Positions 11,221 through 19,317 of a stretch of 41,960 nt of DNA are shown in pieces (position 1 is the first letter of the stretch; each line of letters begins with the position of its first letter). The stretch comes from an uncultured Ruminococcus sp. (GTDB taxonomy: Bacteria > Bacillota > Clostridia > Oscillospirales > Ruminococcaceae). The notes beneath the pieces are model-generated. The model saw nothing but the letters and a program-made list of their open reading frames with translations, made no database searches and was not told the DNA's origin. Position numbers and translations under genes: made by a program. The stretch is taken from positions 1 through 41,960 of the forward strand of contig CADAEJ010000021.1 in assembly GCA_902786965.1 (NCBI GenBank), written 5' to 3'.

Positions 11221-11474
11221 AATATATAGCTTTATTCTTTGTAAAGATCTATCAGAAGTTCATAAGTCCGCTGTTTCCCGCGCAGTGCAAATATTACCCG
11301 AGCTGTTCGGCGTACAGTGCGCAGGCGTTCAAAAAGCACGGCTTTTTCAAGGGACTGCTTTTGAGCGTGTGGAGGCTCCTGCGGTGCAATCCGTGGAGCA
11401 GCGGCGGCGTTGACTACGTTCCCGACAAGCTGAGCAGGGACTATTTCAGAATAAAGAAAAAAGCTGTTAAGTAA
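11217..11474 (+). CDS. yidD: Membrane protein insertion efficiency factor YidD
   Basis: An 85-residue membrane-associated protein with an amphipathic N-terminus (ALFFVKIYQKFISP) and the family core CKYYPSCSAYS, then LLRCNPWSSGGVDYVP, containing the three conserved cysteines. YidD assists YidC-dependent insertion of membrane proteins. It overlaps rnpA by four bases and precedes yidC, the conserved gene order. Confidence 0.96.
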   Translation: MKYIALFFVKIYQKFISPLFPAQCKYYPSCSAYSAQAFKKHGFFKGLLLSVWRLLRCNPWSSGGVDYVPDKLSRDYFRIKKKAVK

Positions 11475-11501
11475 GGAAATAAAGCATATTATCATGCATT
11501 G

Positions 11502-11528
11502 TGTGCAGCGTTATAAAGCATCTGCACA
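11502..11528 (+). other. Small hairpin in the yidD-yidC gap
   Basis: TGTGCAG (11502-11508) and CTGCACA (11522-11528) form a 7-bp stem. The preceding sequence TGCATTGTGTGCAGCGT nearly repeats TGCATAGTGTGCAGCGT found just after rpmH (10645-10661). Significance is unknown. Confidence 0.4.
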
Positions 11529-11558
11529 GATTAAAGGAAAGTAAAACGGAGGACAATA

Positions 11559-13130
11559 ATGAGTATTATAGCTATCCCTTTAGGGTGGATAATGAAGGGC
11601 TTGTACTATGTTGTTAAAAACTATGGTATAGCGCTTTTACTGTTTACGTTCGTAACAAGACTTATAGTTTTTCCGCTGGCGATAAAGCAGCAGAAAAGCA
11701 CGGCGAAGATGGCACTTCTTACGCCGGAGCTTGAAAAGATAAAGAAAAAGTACGGCAAAAATCAGCAGAAGATGCAGGAAGAGCAGATGGCTCTTTACGC
11801 AAAAACGGGCATAAACCCGATGGCAAGCTGTCTGCCGATGATAGTTACTATGGTGATACTGTTCGCACTTATCCCTATCATCTACGGACCGCTGACGTAC
11901 ATCTCAAATGCCGATAAGGACGAGCTGAACAACTCAAATAACCTTATCGCGGGTTTGTATGTCGTTTCAAGCGATATGCACAGCGATAAGAATATCGAGT
12001 ACATCGACAAGGAGATAGAAAAGCTCTCGCTTTCAGACAGCGAAAAGGACGATGTAAAGAAAAAGACCGTTTTTGAAAAATACCTGTTTATGTATGAGAA
12101 AAACGGCAAGAACGAGGACGAGGCTTATCAGGAGTTCTCAAAGTATTTTCTTGATGAGGATAACTGCAAGAACGCTGCAAAGAGCTTAAAGGACGAGGAT
12201 AAACAAGTAAACAGGATACTTGAGGCTATCAAAAAGCATCCCGATATAGACTCGTTTATGCTCAACGAGGAGTATATCTCAAAGAACCTCGTTACCTCGC
12301 GCCCCGAGCTTATGACATTCTCTTTCGTCAACAAGGACGGCGGAGTGTATGCAGACGTACTGCCTGATTCGGTAGTAAGTGCTGCAAAGGATATCGACTA
12401 CAAGAGCTTCGGTCTTGATATGGGCGTTATCCCGTCATTCAAGAATATGACCTGGATTATCCCGTTTGCTTCGTTCATTCTCCAGATAGCAGTTACTATC
12501 GTTTCACAGATCTTCCAGAAAAAGAACAACCCTGCCGCTGCAAAGGCTATGGGTATGGGTATGAAGATAACCTTTATCATCCTGCCTGTGTTCTCGCTGT
12601 GGATCGGTTTCAGCTATCCTTCGGGACTGGGTCTGTACTGGTGCTATTCATCACTGTTTGCACTGCTGCAAACGATAGTTCTCAATGTGATCTACAATCC
12701 TGCAAAGGTTCAGGCTATGGTCGAGGCAGAGCTTGAAAAGAACAAAAAGAACGGCAAAAAGTCAATGTTTGCTAAAATGGCAGAGCAGAATCTCGAAAGA
12801 ATGGGCGGTGCGCCTGCTTCTTCCGATGATGATGACGAGGATACCGATGAGAAAAAGCTCTCCAAGGCTGAAAAAGCTGCCGAGGATCGCCGCCGTATCG
12901 CTGCCGCAAGAAAGCGTATGGCTGAAAAATACGGCGAGGAGTATCAGGAGTTCGCTGACGAGGAGGAAGAGGAAAAGCCAAAGCAGCCTCAAAGCGGCAA
13001 GAAGAAAAAGAATAAGAATAAAAACAATAACAATGGCGGCAATAAGAGCGAAAATGCCGATAATAACGATAATTCCGAAAGTGACGAGCCTGCCGAGGCA
13101 GAGCAGGATACCGACGCAGAGGAAGAATAA
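11559..13130 (+). CDS. yidC: Membrane protein insertase YidC/Oxa1
   Basis: A 523-residue insertase that folds membrane proteins with or without SecYEG. The conserved membrane arginine is Arg34 (VTRLIVFPL). The cytoplasmic helical hairpin spans about 48-85, TM2 91-110, TM3 about 298-320, and TM4-5 include YPSGLGLYW. There is no lipobox cysteine, unlike many bacilli. Between TM2 and TM3 is a hydrophilic insertion of about 180 residues (115-295), much longer than usual, with many Asp, Lys and Glu. The C-terminal tail is strongly basic (KKKKNKNKNNNN), then acidic, and likely contacts ribosomes or RNA. The GGAGG upstream is well placed. jag follows. Confidence 0.95.
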   Translation: MSIIAIPLGWIMKGLYYVVKNYGIALLLFTFVTRLIVFPLAIKQQKSTAKMALLTPELEKIKKKYGKNQQKMQEEQMALYAKTGINPMASCLPMIVTMVILFALIPIIYGPLTYISNADKDELNNSNNLIAGLYVVSSDMHSDKNIEYIDKEIEKLSLSDSEKDDVKKKTVFEKYLFMYEKNGKNEDEAYQEFSKYFLDEDNCKNAAKSLKDEDKQVNRILEAIKKHPDIDSFMLNEEYISKNLVTSRPELMTFSFVNKDGGVYADVLPDSVVSAAKDIDYKSFGLDMGVIPSFKNMTWIIPFASFILQIAVTIVSQIFQKKNNPAAAKAMGMGMKITFIILPVFSLWIGFSYPSGLGLYWCYSSLFALLQTIVLNVIYNPAKVQAMVEAELEKNKKNGKKSMFAKMAEQNLERMGGAPASSDDDDEDTDEKKLSKAEKAAEDRRRIAAARKRMAEKYGEEYQEFADEEEEEKPKQPQSGKKKKNKNKNNNNGGNKSENADNNDNSESDEPAEAEQDTDAEEE

Positions 13131-13247
13131 TATGCATCAAATGCACACTATCGGAGCCGCATTTTGACGAGAGAGCCGCAAGGATCTGCCGCGGCAAAGG
13201 CTTCCGTAACATATAGTGAATTATTTATCGAGAGGAGTAAGGTAAAA

Positions 13248-14042
13248 GTGAAAGAGATTTTTACCGCAGCAAGTGTAGAAGAAGCAAAGCAGCTTGCAGC
13301 ACAGCAGTTTGGCACAAGTGAAGACAAGATAACCTTTAATGTGCTTGAAGAGCCTAAAAAGGGACTTTTCGGAAAAGTAAAGGGAGAGGCAAAGGTTGAA
13401 GCAGAATACAGCGAAACAAAGACCGATATAGCTGTTAAGTATATCAAGAGCGTGCTTGAGGCTATGCAGATAGCCAATGCGTCCGTAGTGGCAGCAGAAA
13501 ACGAGGACGGCGCTGTTATAGAGATAGGCGGCGACGGCTTTGAGGATATGCTTGGCAAAAAGGGCGAGCTGCTTGACTCACTTCAGTATCTTGCATCGCT
13601 GGTGTGCAATAAGGTCGATAAGGAGTATTTCAGGATATCTACCGACTGCAACGGCTTCAGAGAGAGAAGAAAGGCACAGCTTGAAGAGCTTGCAAGAAAG
13701 ATCGCAAATAACGTAAAGAAAAACGGCAGAAGCTCCGCGCTTGAGCCGATGAATCCATATGAAAGACGCATCGTTCACGCCGCTGTTTCCGAGATAGAGG
13801 GCGTTACAAGTCAGTCAAAGGGTGAGGAGCCGTACAGAAAGGTGATCATCTCCTCAACAAACCCAAGAAAGTTTGACGACAGGGGCGGCTTCAAGAGAGG
13901 CGGCAGAGGCAGAAGAAACGGCGGCAGAGGCGGCCGCTCAAAGGGCTTTGATATCACCACAAGCTTTGAAAAGGACTACAAAAAGCCAAAGCCTGAGGAT
14001 TCAATGAAAGGCGCAGGTCTTTATTCCAAAATAGAGTTCTGA
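13248..14042 (+). CDS. jag: Jag/KhpB RNA-binding protein
   Basis: A 264-residue protein with a Jag_N domain (KEIFTAASVEEAKQLA), a KH domain (IGGDGFEDMLGKKGELL, where the usual GxxG is altered) and an R3H domain (FRERRKAQLEELA to NPYERRIVHAAV). In other Firmicutes, KhpB/Jag binds small RNAs and affects elongation and division. The start is GTG at 13248, preceded by GAGGAG 10 nt upstream and matching the family N-terminus; an open extension back to 13164 has no such site. A Gly/Arg-rich segment (GGFKRGGRGRRNGGRGGR) follows the R3H domain. The usual mnmE-mnmG-rsmG genes do not follow. Confidence 0.94.
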   Translation: MKEIFTAASVEEAKQLAAQQFGTSEDKITFNVLEEPKKGLFGKVKGEAKVEAEYSETKTDIAVKYIKSVLEAMQIANASVVAAENEDGAVIEIGGDGFEDMLGKKGELLDSLQYLASLVCNKVDKEYFRISTDCNGFRERRKAQLEELARKIANNVKKNGRSSALEPMNPYERRIVHAAVSEIEGVTSQSKGEEPYRKVIISSTNPRKFDDRGGFKRGGRGRRNGGRGGRSKGFDITTSFEKDYKKPKPEDSMKGAGLYSKIEF

Positions 14043-14049
14043 TAAATGT

Positions 14050-14081
14050 GAGCTGTTGCAGAAATGCAGCAGCTCTTTTTT
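14050..14081 (+). terminator. Intrinsic terminator after jag
   Basis: GAGCTGTTGCA pairs with TGCAGCAGCTC around a GAAA loop, followed by TTTTTTATTT. It ends the rpmH-jag cluster. Confidence 0.92.
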
Positions 14082-14116
14082 ATTTCTTACATTTTATCTA
14101 TTATCACCGAAAGCCG

Positions 14117-14145
14117 TTGACAAATTAACAATATTGTTGTAAAAT
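14117..14145 (+). promoter_or_regulatory. Promoter for the phosphorylase gene
   Basis: -35 TTGACA (14117-14122), a 17-bp spacer, and -10 TAAAAT (14140-14145). It starts a new transcription unit after the jag terminator. Confidence 0.75.
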
Positions 14146-14267
14146 ATATATTAGCAAATTGTCTTTAAAATATTATCGAGTTGTAAGTTTTGCACAAAGC
14201 GCGGCTGTACTTTTGCTGCGCAATACCAAAAACGAAAATCAAATCCACAACGAAAGGAAGAGTTTAT

Positions 14268-15092
14268 ATGTACGATTACGAAAGACTTGAACAGTATGCG
14301 GAGAAGATCAGCACAAAGATAGGCTTTCAGCCAAAGGTAGGTCTTGTGCTTGGCACGGGACTTGGCGATATGGCAGAGAAGATCGAGACGGTCTACGAGG
14401 TGCCATTTACCTCTTTGAACGGTTTTCCCGTGTCCACGGTCGAGGGTCACGTCGGGCATTTTCTGTTCGGCTATATGGAGGACGTGCCTATCGTTTGTAT
14501 GCAGGGCAGAGTCCATTATTACGAGGGCTACTCAATGGAGGACGTTGTGCTGCCGATAAGATTTATGGCTACCATGGGCGTTGAGAGCATTATCCTCACA
14601 AACGCTGCGGGAGGCATCAATAAAGATTTCAACGTAGGTGATATCATGGTCATCACCGACCATATCTCCTCGTTTGTGCCAAATCCTCTGATAGGCAAGA
14701 ACGTTGACCACTTCGGTGTAAGATTCCCCGATATGTCAAATATCTACGACAAGCAGATGAGAGAGACCTTTGTCAACGTTGCAAAGCAGAACGGTATCCC
14801 CGTAAGAGAGGGCGTTTATATCCAGTTTACAGGTCCGTCGTTTGAGTCGCCTGCGGAGATAAGGATGGCTGCGGCGCTCGGTGCTGACGCAGTAGGTATG
14901 TCTACCGCCTGCGAGGCTATTGCTGCACGTCACGCAAAGGTAAAGGTGTGCGGACTTTCCTACATCTCAAATGCCGCTGCGGGACTTTCCGATAAGGAGC
15001 TTTCACACGAGGATGTCCGCTGGGCATCAAAATTCAGCGCGGAGAATGTTGAAAAAATGCTGCGCGGATATTTCAGGAGCATCAAAGAATGA
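14268..15092 (+). CDS. punA: Purine-nucleoside phosphorylase (trimeric type)
   Basis: Cleaves purine ribo- and deoxyribonucleosides with phosphate to the base and sugar-1-phosphate in purine salvage. The 274-residue product has the family landmarks GLVLGTGLGD (phosphate site), GRVHYYEGY, LTNAAGGI, FTGPSFESPAEIR and GADAVGMST, followed by SYISNAAAG with the base-contacting Asn. The start ATG at 14268 has AAGGAAG 8-9 nt upstream; an in-frame extension upstream has no ribosome site. It overlaps the following fumarase-like gene by four bases (ATGA), so the two are translated together. Confidence 0.94.
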   Translation: MYDYERLEQYAEKISTKIGFQPKVGLVLGTGLGDMAEKIETVYEVPFTSLNGFPVSTVEGHVGHFLFGYMEDVPIVCMQGRVHYYEGYSMEDVVLPIRFMATMGVESIILTNAAGGINKDFNVGDIMVITDHISSFVPNPLIGKNVDHFGVRFPDMSNIYDKQMRETFVNVAKQNGIPVREGVYIQFTGPSFESPAEIRMAAALGADAVGMSTACEAIAARHAKVKVCGLSYISNAAAGLSDKELSHEDVRWASKFSAENVEKMLRGYFRSIKE

Positions 15093-15931
15093 GAGAGATA
15101 GACGTCAGCAGTGTAAAACAGCTCGTAAAAGAGCTTTGTATAAAGGCAAATCTGTATCTGCCGAAGGATATGGAGGACTGTATCCGCAAATGTGCGCAGC
15201 TTGAGCGCTCTCCCGTAGGAAAAAACGTGTTTGGCGACATAATCGACAACATAAACGTTGCCCGCGAGCAGACTATCCCTATCTGTCAGGATACGGGTAT
15301 GGCGATAATCTTTATGGAGGTCGGGCAGGACGTTCACTTTGTGGGCGGCGACATAAACGAGGCGCTCAACGATGGCGTTTCGCAGGGCTATATCGAGGGC
15401 AGACTGCGCTGCTCGATAGTTTCCGACCCGCTTGAAAGGGTCAACACGGGCGATAACACTCCGCCTGTGGTGCATCTTAAATTCGTAAGCGGCGATAAGG
15501 TGAAGATAACCGTTGCGCCAAAGGGCTTTGGCAGCGAGAATATGTCGCAGCTTAAAATGATGACCCCGAGCGTTACGCAGGACGAGATAGTTGACTGGGT
15601 TGTCGGCGCTGTGGCAAAGGCAGGCTCGAACCCCTGCCCGCCGATAGTTATAGGCGTAGGCATAGGCGGTGACTTTGAAAAGTGCGCATACCTCGCTAAA
15701 AAGGCGCTTTGCAGAGATGTTACAGTAAGAAACCCCAAGCCGCTTTATGCGCAGCTTGAGGCAAAAATGCTTGAAAAGATAAACAGGCTCGGCATCGGTC
15801 CGCAGGGCTTCGGCGGCACGCAGACCTGCCTTGCGGTGAACATTGAACAGGCACCTACGCACATAGCAGGCCTGCCCGTTTCGGTGAATGTCGGCTGCCA
15901 CGTTACCCGCCACGCAAGCGGCGAAATTTAG
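15089..15931 (+). CDS. Class I fumarate hydratase / tartrate dehydratase, alpha subunit
   Basis: A 280-residue iron-sulfur hydro-lyase alpha chain. It carries ICQDTGMAIIFM, GSNPCPPIVIGVGIGG and the C-terminal GCHVTRHASGEI; the cysteines in the first two and in GCHVTRHA are the expected [4Fe-4S] ligands. In two-subunit enzymes the beta chain usually follows immediately, but here the next gene is a convergent symporter whose 3' end overlaps this one by 29 bp. The substrate (fumarate or tartrate) cannot be decided from the alpha chain. It is coupled to the phosphorylase gene through an ATGA overlap. Confidence 0.88.
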   Translation: MREIDVSSVKQLVKELCIKANLYLPKDMEDCIRKCAQLERSPVGKNVFGDIIDNINVAREQTIPICQDTGMAIIFMEVGQDVHFVGGDINEALNDGVSQGYIEGRLRCSIVSDPLERVNTGDNTPPVVHLKFVSGDKVKITVAPKGFGSENMSQLKMMTPSVTQDEIVDWVVGAVAKAGSNPCPPIVIGVGIGGDFEKCAYLAKKALCRDVTVRNPKPLYAQLEAKMLEKINRLGIGPQGFGGTQTCLAVNIEQAPTHIAGLPVSVNVGCHVTRHASGEI

Positions 15932-17237
15932 GCGCGCACACCTGCTTTGACAGCATAAGCACGCAGATAATGTTCGGCAGCGCCATAAGGGCATTGAAAA
16001 TATCGCTTATCTCCCAGACCGTCTGCATAGGGAACTGCGAACCAAGATATGCGCACAGCAGGTAGATAAGCTTGTAGATTAAGGTTTTTTCGGGGAAAAG
16101 ACAGGCAAATGCGCTTTCCCCGATGAAAAACCAGCCCGTGAGGGTGCATAGGGAAAACAGCGTAAGGCAAAGGCTGACAAACAGCTTTCCTGCGCTGCCG
16201 AGAAAGACGCTGTACGCATCTGAAACGGTGAGCGTGTAGTCGCTGCGTGAAAAGTCCGCACCCGAAACGATTATCACAAGCGCGGTGACGGTGCATATCA
16301 CCATCGTGTCGATAAACACCTCAGACATCGCAAGCTTGCCCTGCATTTGCGCAGAAATATCCTCGCAGCTTGAATGTACAGCGCAGGTAGAGCCAAGCCC
16401 CGCCTCGTGAGAGAACGCGCCGCGGCGCAGGCCATTCACGCAGACCTTTGTGAAAAACCAGCCGAACGTTCCGCCTGCACACGCCTTTACCGAAAAAGCG
16501 TCCTTGAAAATATCTGCAAGGGCGTTTAAAGTCTTTAAGGGCGACAAAAGCAGCAGCGCGGCACTTGTGAGGATAAAAAGCAGCGCAGCGAACGGCACGG
16601 CTTTTTCGCAGATGCGCGCGCAGCGTGAGGTATCGCTGACGGCAAGTGCGCAAAATACCACGACCGCGAGCGAGCAAAACCAATACGGCAAGCCAAAGCC
16701 GCCTGATGCGGCACTTGCTGCTGATGACGACTGAGCCATATTGCCCATACCCAGCGAGGCAAGCACGCAGAAAAGCGCGTAGCACACCGCAGGGATCTTC
16801 CCGATGGTGCGGATATAGCAAAACGCGCCGCTGCCCTTTCTGCCTTGTTGTGAAAGCTTTGAGTGCTTTGCGGCAAGAAAGTTTTCACAATAGGACAGAG
16901 CCATTCCGATAAGGGCGCTTACCCACATCCAGAAAATGCAGCCCTTACCGCCGACGCAAAGTGCGCAGGCAACTCCCGTTACCGAGCCTGTGCCGACAGT
17001 AGCGGCAAGCGCTGTGGAAAAGCTCTGAAACCGTGATATCCCGCGTGAGCTTTTACGCGGAGCTTTGAGCATACCTATGACCTCGCCGAAAAGGCGGAAA
17101 ATGTGCAATTGAGCGAAGTGCAGGCGAAAAGACAGAAAAATACCGCCTGCAAGCATAAGAACAAGGACAGGGACTCCCCAGATAAATTCGTTTACAGTGC
17201 TTATCGAGCAATAAACGGATATAATAGTATTGTTCAA
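15903..17237 (-). CDS. AGCS-family alanine/glycine:cation symporter
   Basis: A 444-residue inner-membrane transporter with about ten hydrophobic segments that imports alanine or glycine with Na+ or H+. Signatures are FQSFSTALAATVGTGSVTGVA near residue 70 and RRGAFSHEAGLGS near 280, diagnostic of the AGCS (SLC-like LeuT-fold) family. The start is TTG at 17235-17237 with GAGGTGAT just upstream; no in-frame ATG fits as well. Its 3' end runs 29 bp into the convergent fumarase alpha gene, and the last residues (PKFRRLRGG) are read from that overlap. No shared terminator is visible between the two. Confidence 0.92.
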   Translation of the reverse strand: MNNTIISVYCSISTVNEFIWGVPVLVLMLAGGIFLSFRLHFAQLHIFRLFGEVIGMLKAPRKSSRGISRFQSFSTALAATVGTGSVTGVACALCVGGKGCIFWMWVSALIGMALSYCENFLAAKHSKLSQQGRKGSGAFCYIRTIGKIPAVCYALFCVLASLGMGNMAQSSSAASAASGGFGLPYWFCSLAVVVFCALAVSDTSRCARICEKAVPFAALLFILTSAALLLLSPLKTLNALADIFKDAFSVKACAGGTFGWFFTKVCVNGLRRGAFSHEAGLGSTCAVHSSCEDISAQMQGKLAMSEVFIDTMVICTVTALVIIVSGADFSRSDYTLTVSDAYSVFLGSAGKLFVSLCLTLFSLCTLTGWFFIGESAFACLFPEKTLIYKLIYLLCAYLGSQFPMQTVWEISDIFNALMALPNIICVLMLSKQVCAPKFRRLRGG

Positions 17238-17303
17238 GGTATCACCTCAAATCATCTATATGACGGGCGAGCCTTGATAATTCAGCTTTGAGGAGATTTT
17301 ACT

Positions 17304-17780
17304 ATGGATTCCCCAAAATGCTGCCGTGCGTGCAGACGCACGGTACTGTGGTTTTTTCTGTTTGCTTTCGGGCTTGAGGCTGGCTTCAAGAGCCTGCTGC
17401 GCGCGATAAGCGGTTATGTGGCACAGAATATCCTTATCATCGCGGATATGACCTTTGCATCGCTGCTTATACTTGCGGTCATAGTTTTCCCGATATATGT
17501 GCTTGTGGCAAAGTACGAGATAACGCAGCGCGATGTCAAGCTGCGCAAGGGCTTTTTCATAATCTCGCACCAGTATGTGCCTTTAAGCTCGGTGACGAGC
17601 GTTACAACGGTGACAACTCCCTTGAGCGTGCTGACGGGGTTCAACTTTGTTGTACTCAACTGCCCGGGGTCAAAGAGCATCATGCCTTTCTTGACAAGGC
17701 GGCAGGCGCGCGAGATATCCGAGATAGTCAACGCAGCGATAAAAAGCCGCATCGAAAGCTGCGGAGGTGACGGCGAATGA
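17304..17780 (+). CDS. Bacterial PH-domain membrane protein (YdbS-like)
   Basis: A 158-residue protein with two hydrophobic segments (about residues 13-30 and 42-66), then a bPH2-type domain: YEITQRDVKLRKGFF and the motif YVPLSSVTSVTTVTTPLS. It overlaps the next gene by four bases (ATGA). The YdbS/YdbT pair in Bacillus has the same arrangement and has been linked to envelope stress and antimicrobial resistance; the function here is unknown. GAGGAG precedes the ATG. Confidence 0.82.
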   Translation: MDSPKCCRACRRTVLWFFLFAFGLEAGFKSLLRAISGYVAQNILIIADMTFASLLILAVIVFPIYVLVAKYEITQRDVKLRKGFFIISHQYVPLSSVTSVTTVTTPLSVLTGFNFVVLNCPGSKSIMPFLTRRQAREISEIVNAAIKSRIESCGGDGE

Positions 17781-19285
17781 ACGGCACTCATGATAAAAAG
17801 CTTACCCAGCGTGCAAGGGAGTTTTTATCCTTCCGCCAGCACCCGATAAAGATAGTCAGGTACATGGCAAAGTATCTGTGGCTGCTTTTGCTGTCGCTTG
17901 CAAAGTATCTTATCGCCTCGCATTTTGATATAAAAAGCTGGATAGAGGCGAACTGGTTTGACCTTGTTATCCTGCTGGTGATATTGGGCTTTGCGTTTAT
18001 ACGCTGGATAATGGTGTATTTTGAGCTTGGAAAGGACAGGATAATCACCCACACGGGTTTTCTGGGAATGACCAAAACGGTCGTTTACTTTGATGATATC
18101 ACAACGCTGTCGCTGTCACAGGGAGCGATATCATATCTTTTGCGCAGCTGTGCGGTTTATATCGAGACCGATGCGGACTGTGTGCAGGCTACCGACATAC
18201 GCATCGACCTTACAAAGTCAAAGGCGATGGAGATATACCATATCATTTCACAAAAGGCAAAGACACAGCCGGGCTTTGTTTTCAAGTCGCCCAAAAAGCA
18301 GATGGTGCTGTTTTCGTTCCTGTTCACATCAGCGATATCGGGAACAGCCGTGCTGCTGACGGTGCTTTATCAGGCGTATCTTATCACCGACAGGGAGTTC
18401 GACAGGCGCGTTATAAGTCGTGTAAACTCGCAGATACATCAGATAGAGGATTCAAGCATCTGGATATACTTTCTTGCAGCAGGGCTGCTGATAGGCTTTA
18501 TCTGGCTGATGTCGTTCATATCAAATCTGCTGCGCCACTGGGATTTCACATGCAAGCGCGGAAAGAACTATCTTCGCATACACAGCGGCAAGGGTGCGCG
18601 CAGGCATCATCTTCTGCGGCGAAAGTATATGAACTACCTTGATTTTACGCAGACGTTCCTTATGCGTATGTTCAGGATATGCTCCGTTGAGGTCAGCTGT
18701 ACAGGCTACGGCAAGCGCTGGAAGGAGATAAGCGCGCTTATCCCGATAACGACCACAAAGGACGCTGTGCAGAGCGCAAAGCTTATCGCGCCCGAGTTTT
18801 CGCTGTGCAAGCCGCAGGTGAAAACGAGCAAGGCGTGTATGCCCGGATTTATCGTGCTGCCCGCACTGGCGGCTGTGGCTGCGATACTGCTGGGGATAGT
18901 GATGCAGAACCTTTTCCCGCTGCGCAGACAGCAGATAATCTTCATTGAGATAATGCTCGCGCTGCCGTTCATCTGGCTGACTATCGTGAAGTGCGAGGCG
19001 GCTGTGACGACCTCTATGGGCTTTGACGGCGAAAATGTGACGCTTTCCTACTGCCGCTGGTACACCTTCCACAAGGTCGCGCTAAAGCGCGGCAACATCA
19101 CCAAAGTCACGATAAGAAGAAATCCGCTGGCGAGAATGTTCGGTACCTGCACGGTGGTCATATACACCACAGGCGAGGACTCGCGCAAGCACCTGATCGG
19201 CGGCGTGAATTATAAAAATACACTCAGGATACTCAAAGAAAAAGGTTTCAGCTTTATCGCCGATAAAGCTACCGACAGCGAATAA
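17777..19285 (+). CDS. Large bacterial PH-domain membrane protein (YdbT-like)
   Basis: A 502-residue partner of the preceding protein. It has repeated units of paired TM helices followed by bPH2 domains: TMs near 35-80, a PH unit with LGKDRIITHTGFLG and YFDDITTLSLSQG, TMs near 175-200 and 230-255, a second PH unit with KNYLRIHSGKGARRHHLLRRKYMN (given only as a landmark region), TMs near 355-400, and a third unit ending in GGVNYKNTLRIL. This fits the YdbT/PF03703 multi-domain family. Its position before cheA may imply co-expression (32-nt gap), but no functional link is established. Confidence 0.82.
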   Translation: MNGTHDKKLTQRAREFLSFRQHPIKIVRYMAKYLWLLLLSLAKYLIASHFDIKSWIEANWFDLVILLVILGFAFIRWIMVYFELGKDRIITHTGFLGMTKTVVYFDDITTLSLSQGAISYLLRSCAVYIETDADCVQATDIRIDLTKSKAMEIYHIISQKAKTQPGFVFKSPKKQMVLFSFLFTSAISGTAVLLTVLYQAYLITDREFDRRVISRVNSQIHQIEDSSIWIYFLAAGLLIGFIWLMSFISNLLRHWDFTCKRGKNYLRIHSGKGARRHHLLRRKYMNYLDFTQTFLMRMFRICSVEVSCTGYGKRWKEISALIPITTTKDAVQSAKLIAPEFSLCKPQVKTSKACMPGFIVLPALAAVAAILLGIVMQNLFPLRRQQIIFIEIMLALPFIWLTIVKCEAAVTTSMGFDGENVTLSYCRWYTFHKVALKRGNITKVTIRRNPLARMFGTCTVVIYTTGEDSRKHLIGGVNYKNTLRILKEKGFSFIADKATDSE

Positions 19286-19317
19286 GATTTTGATTTTTTC
19301 GGAAAGGATAGACTGTT

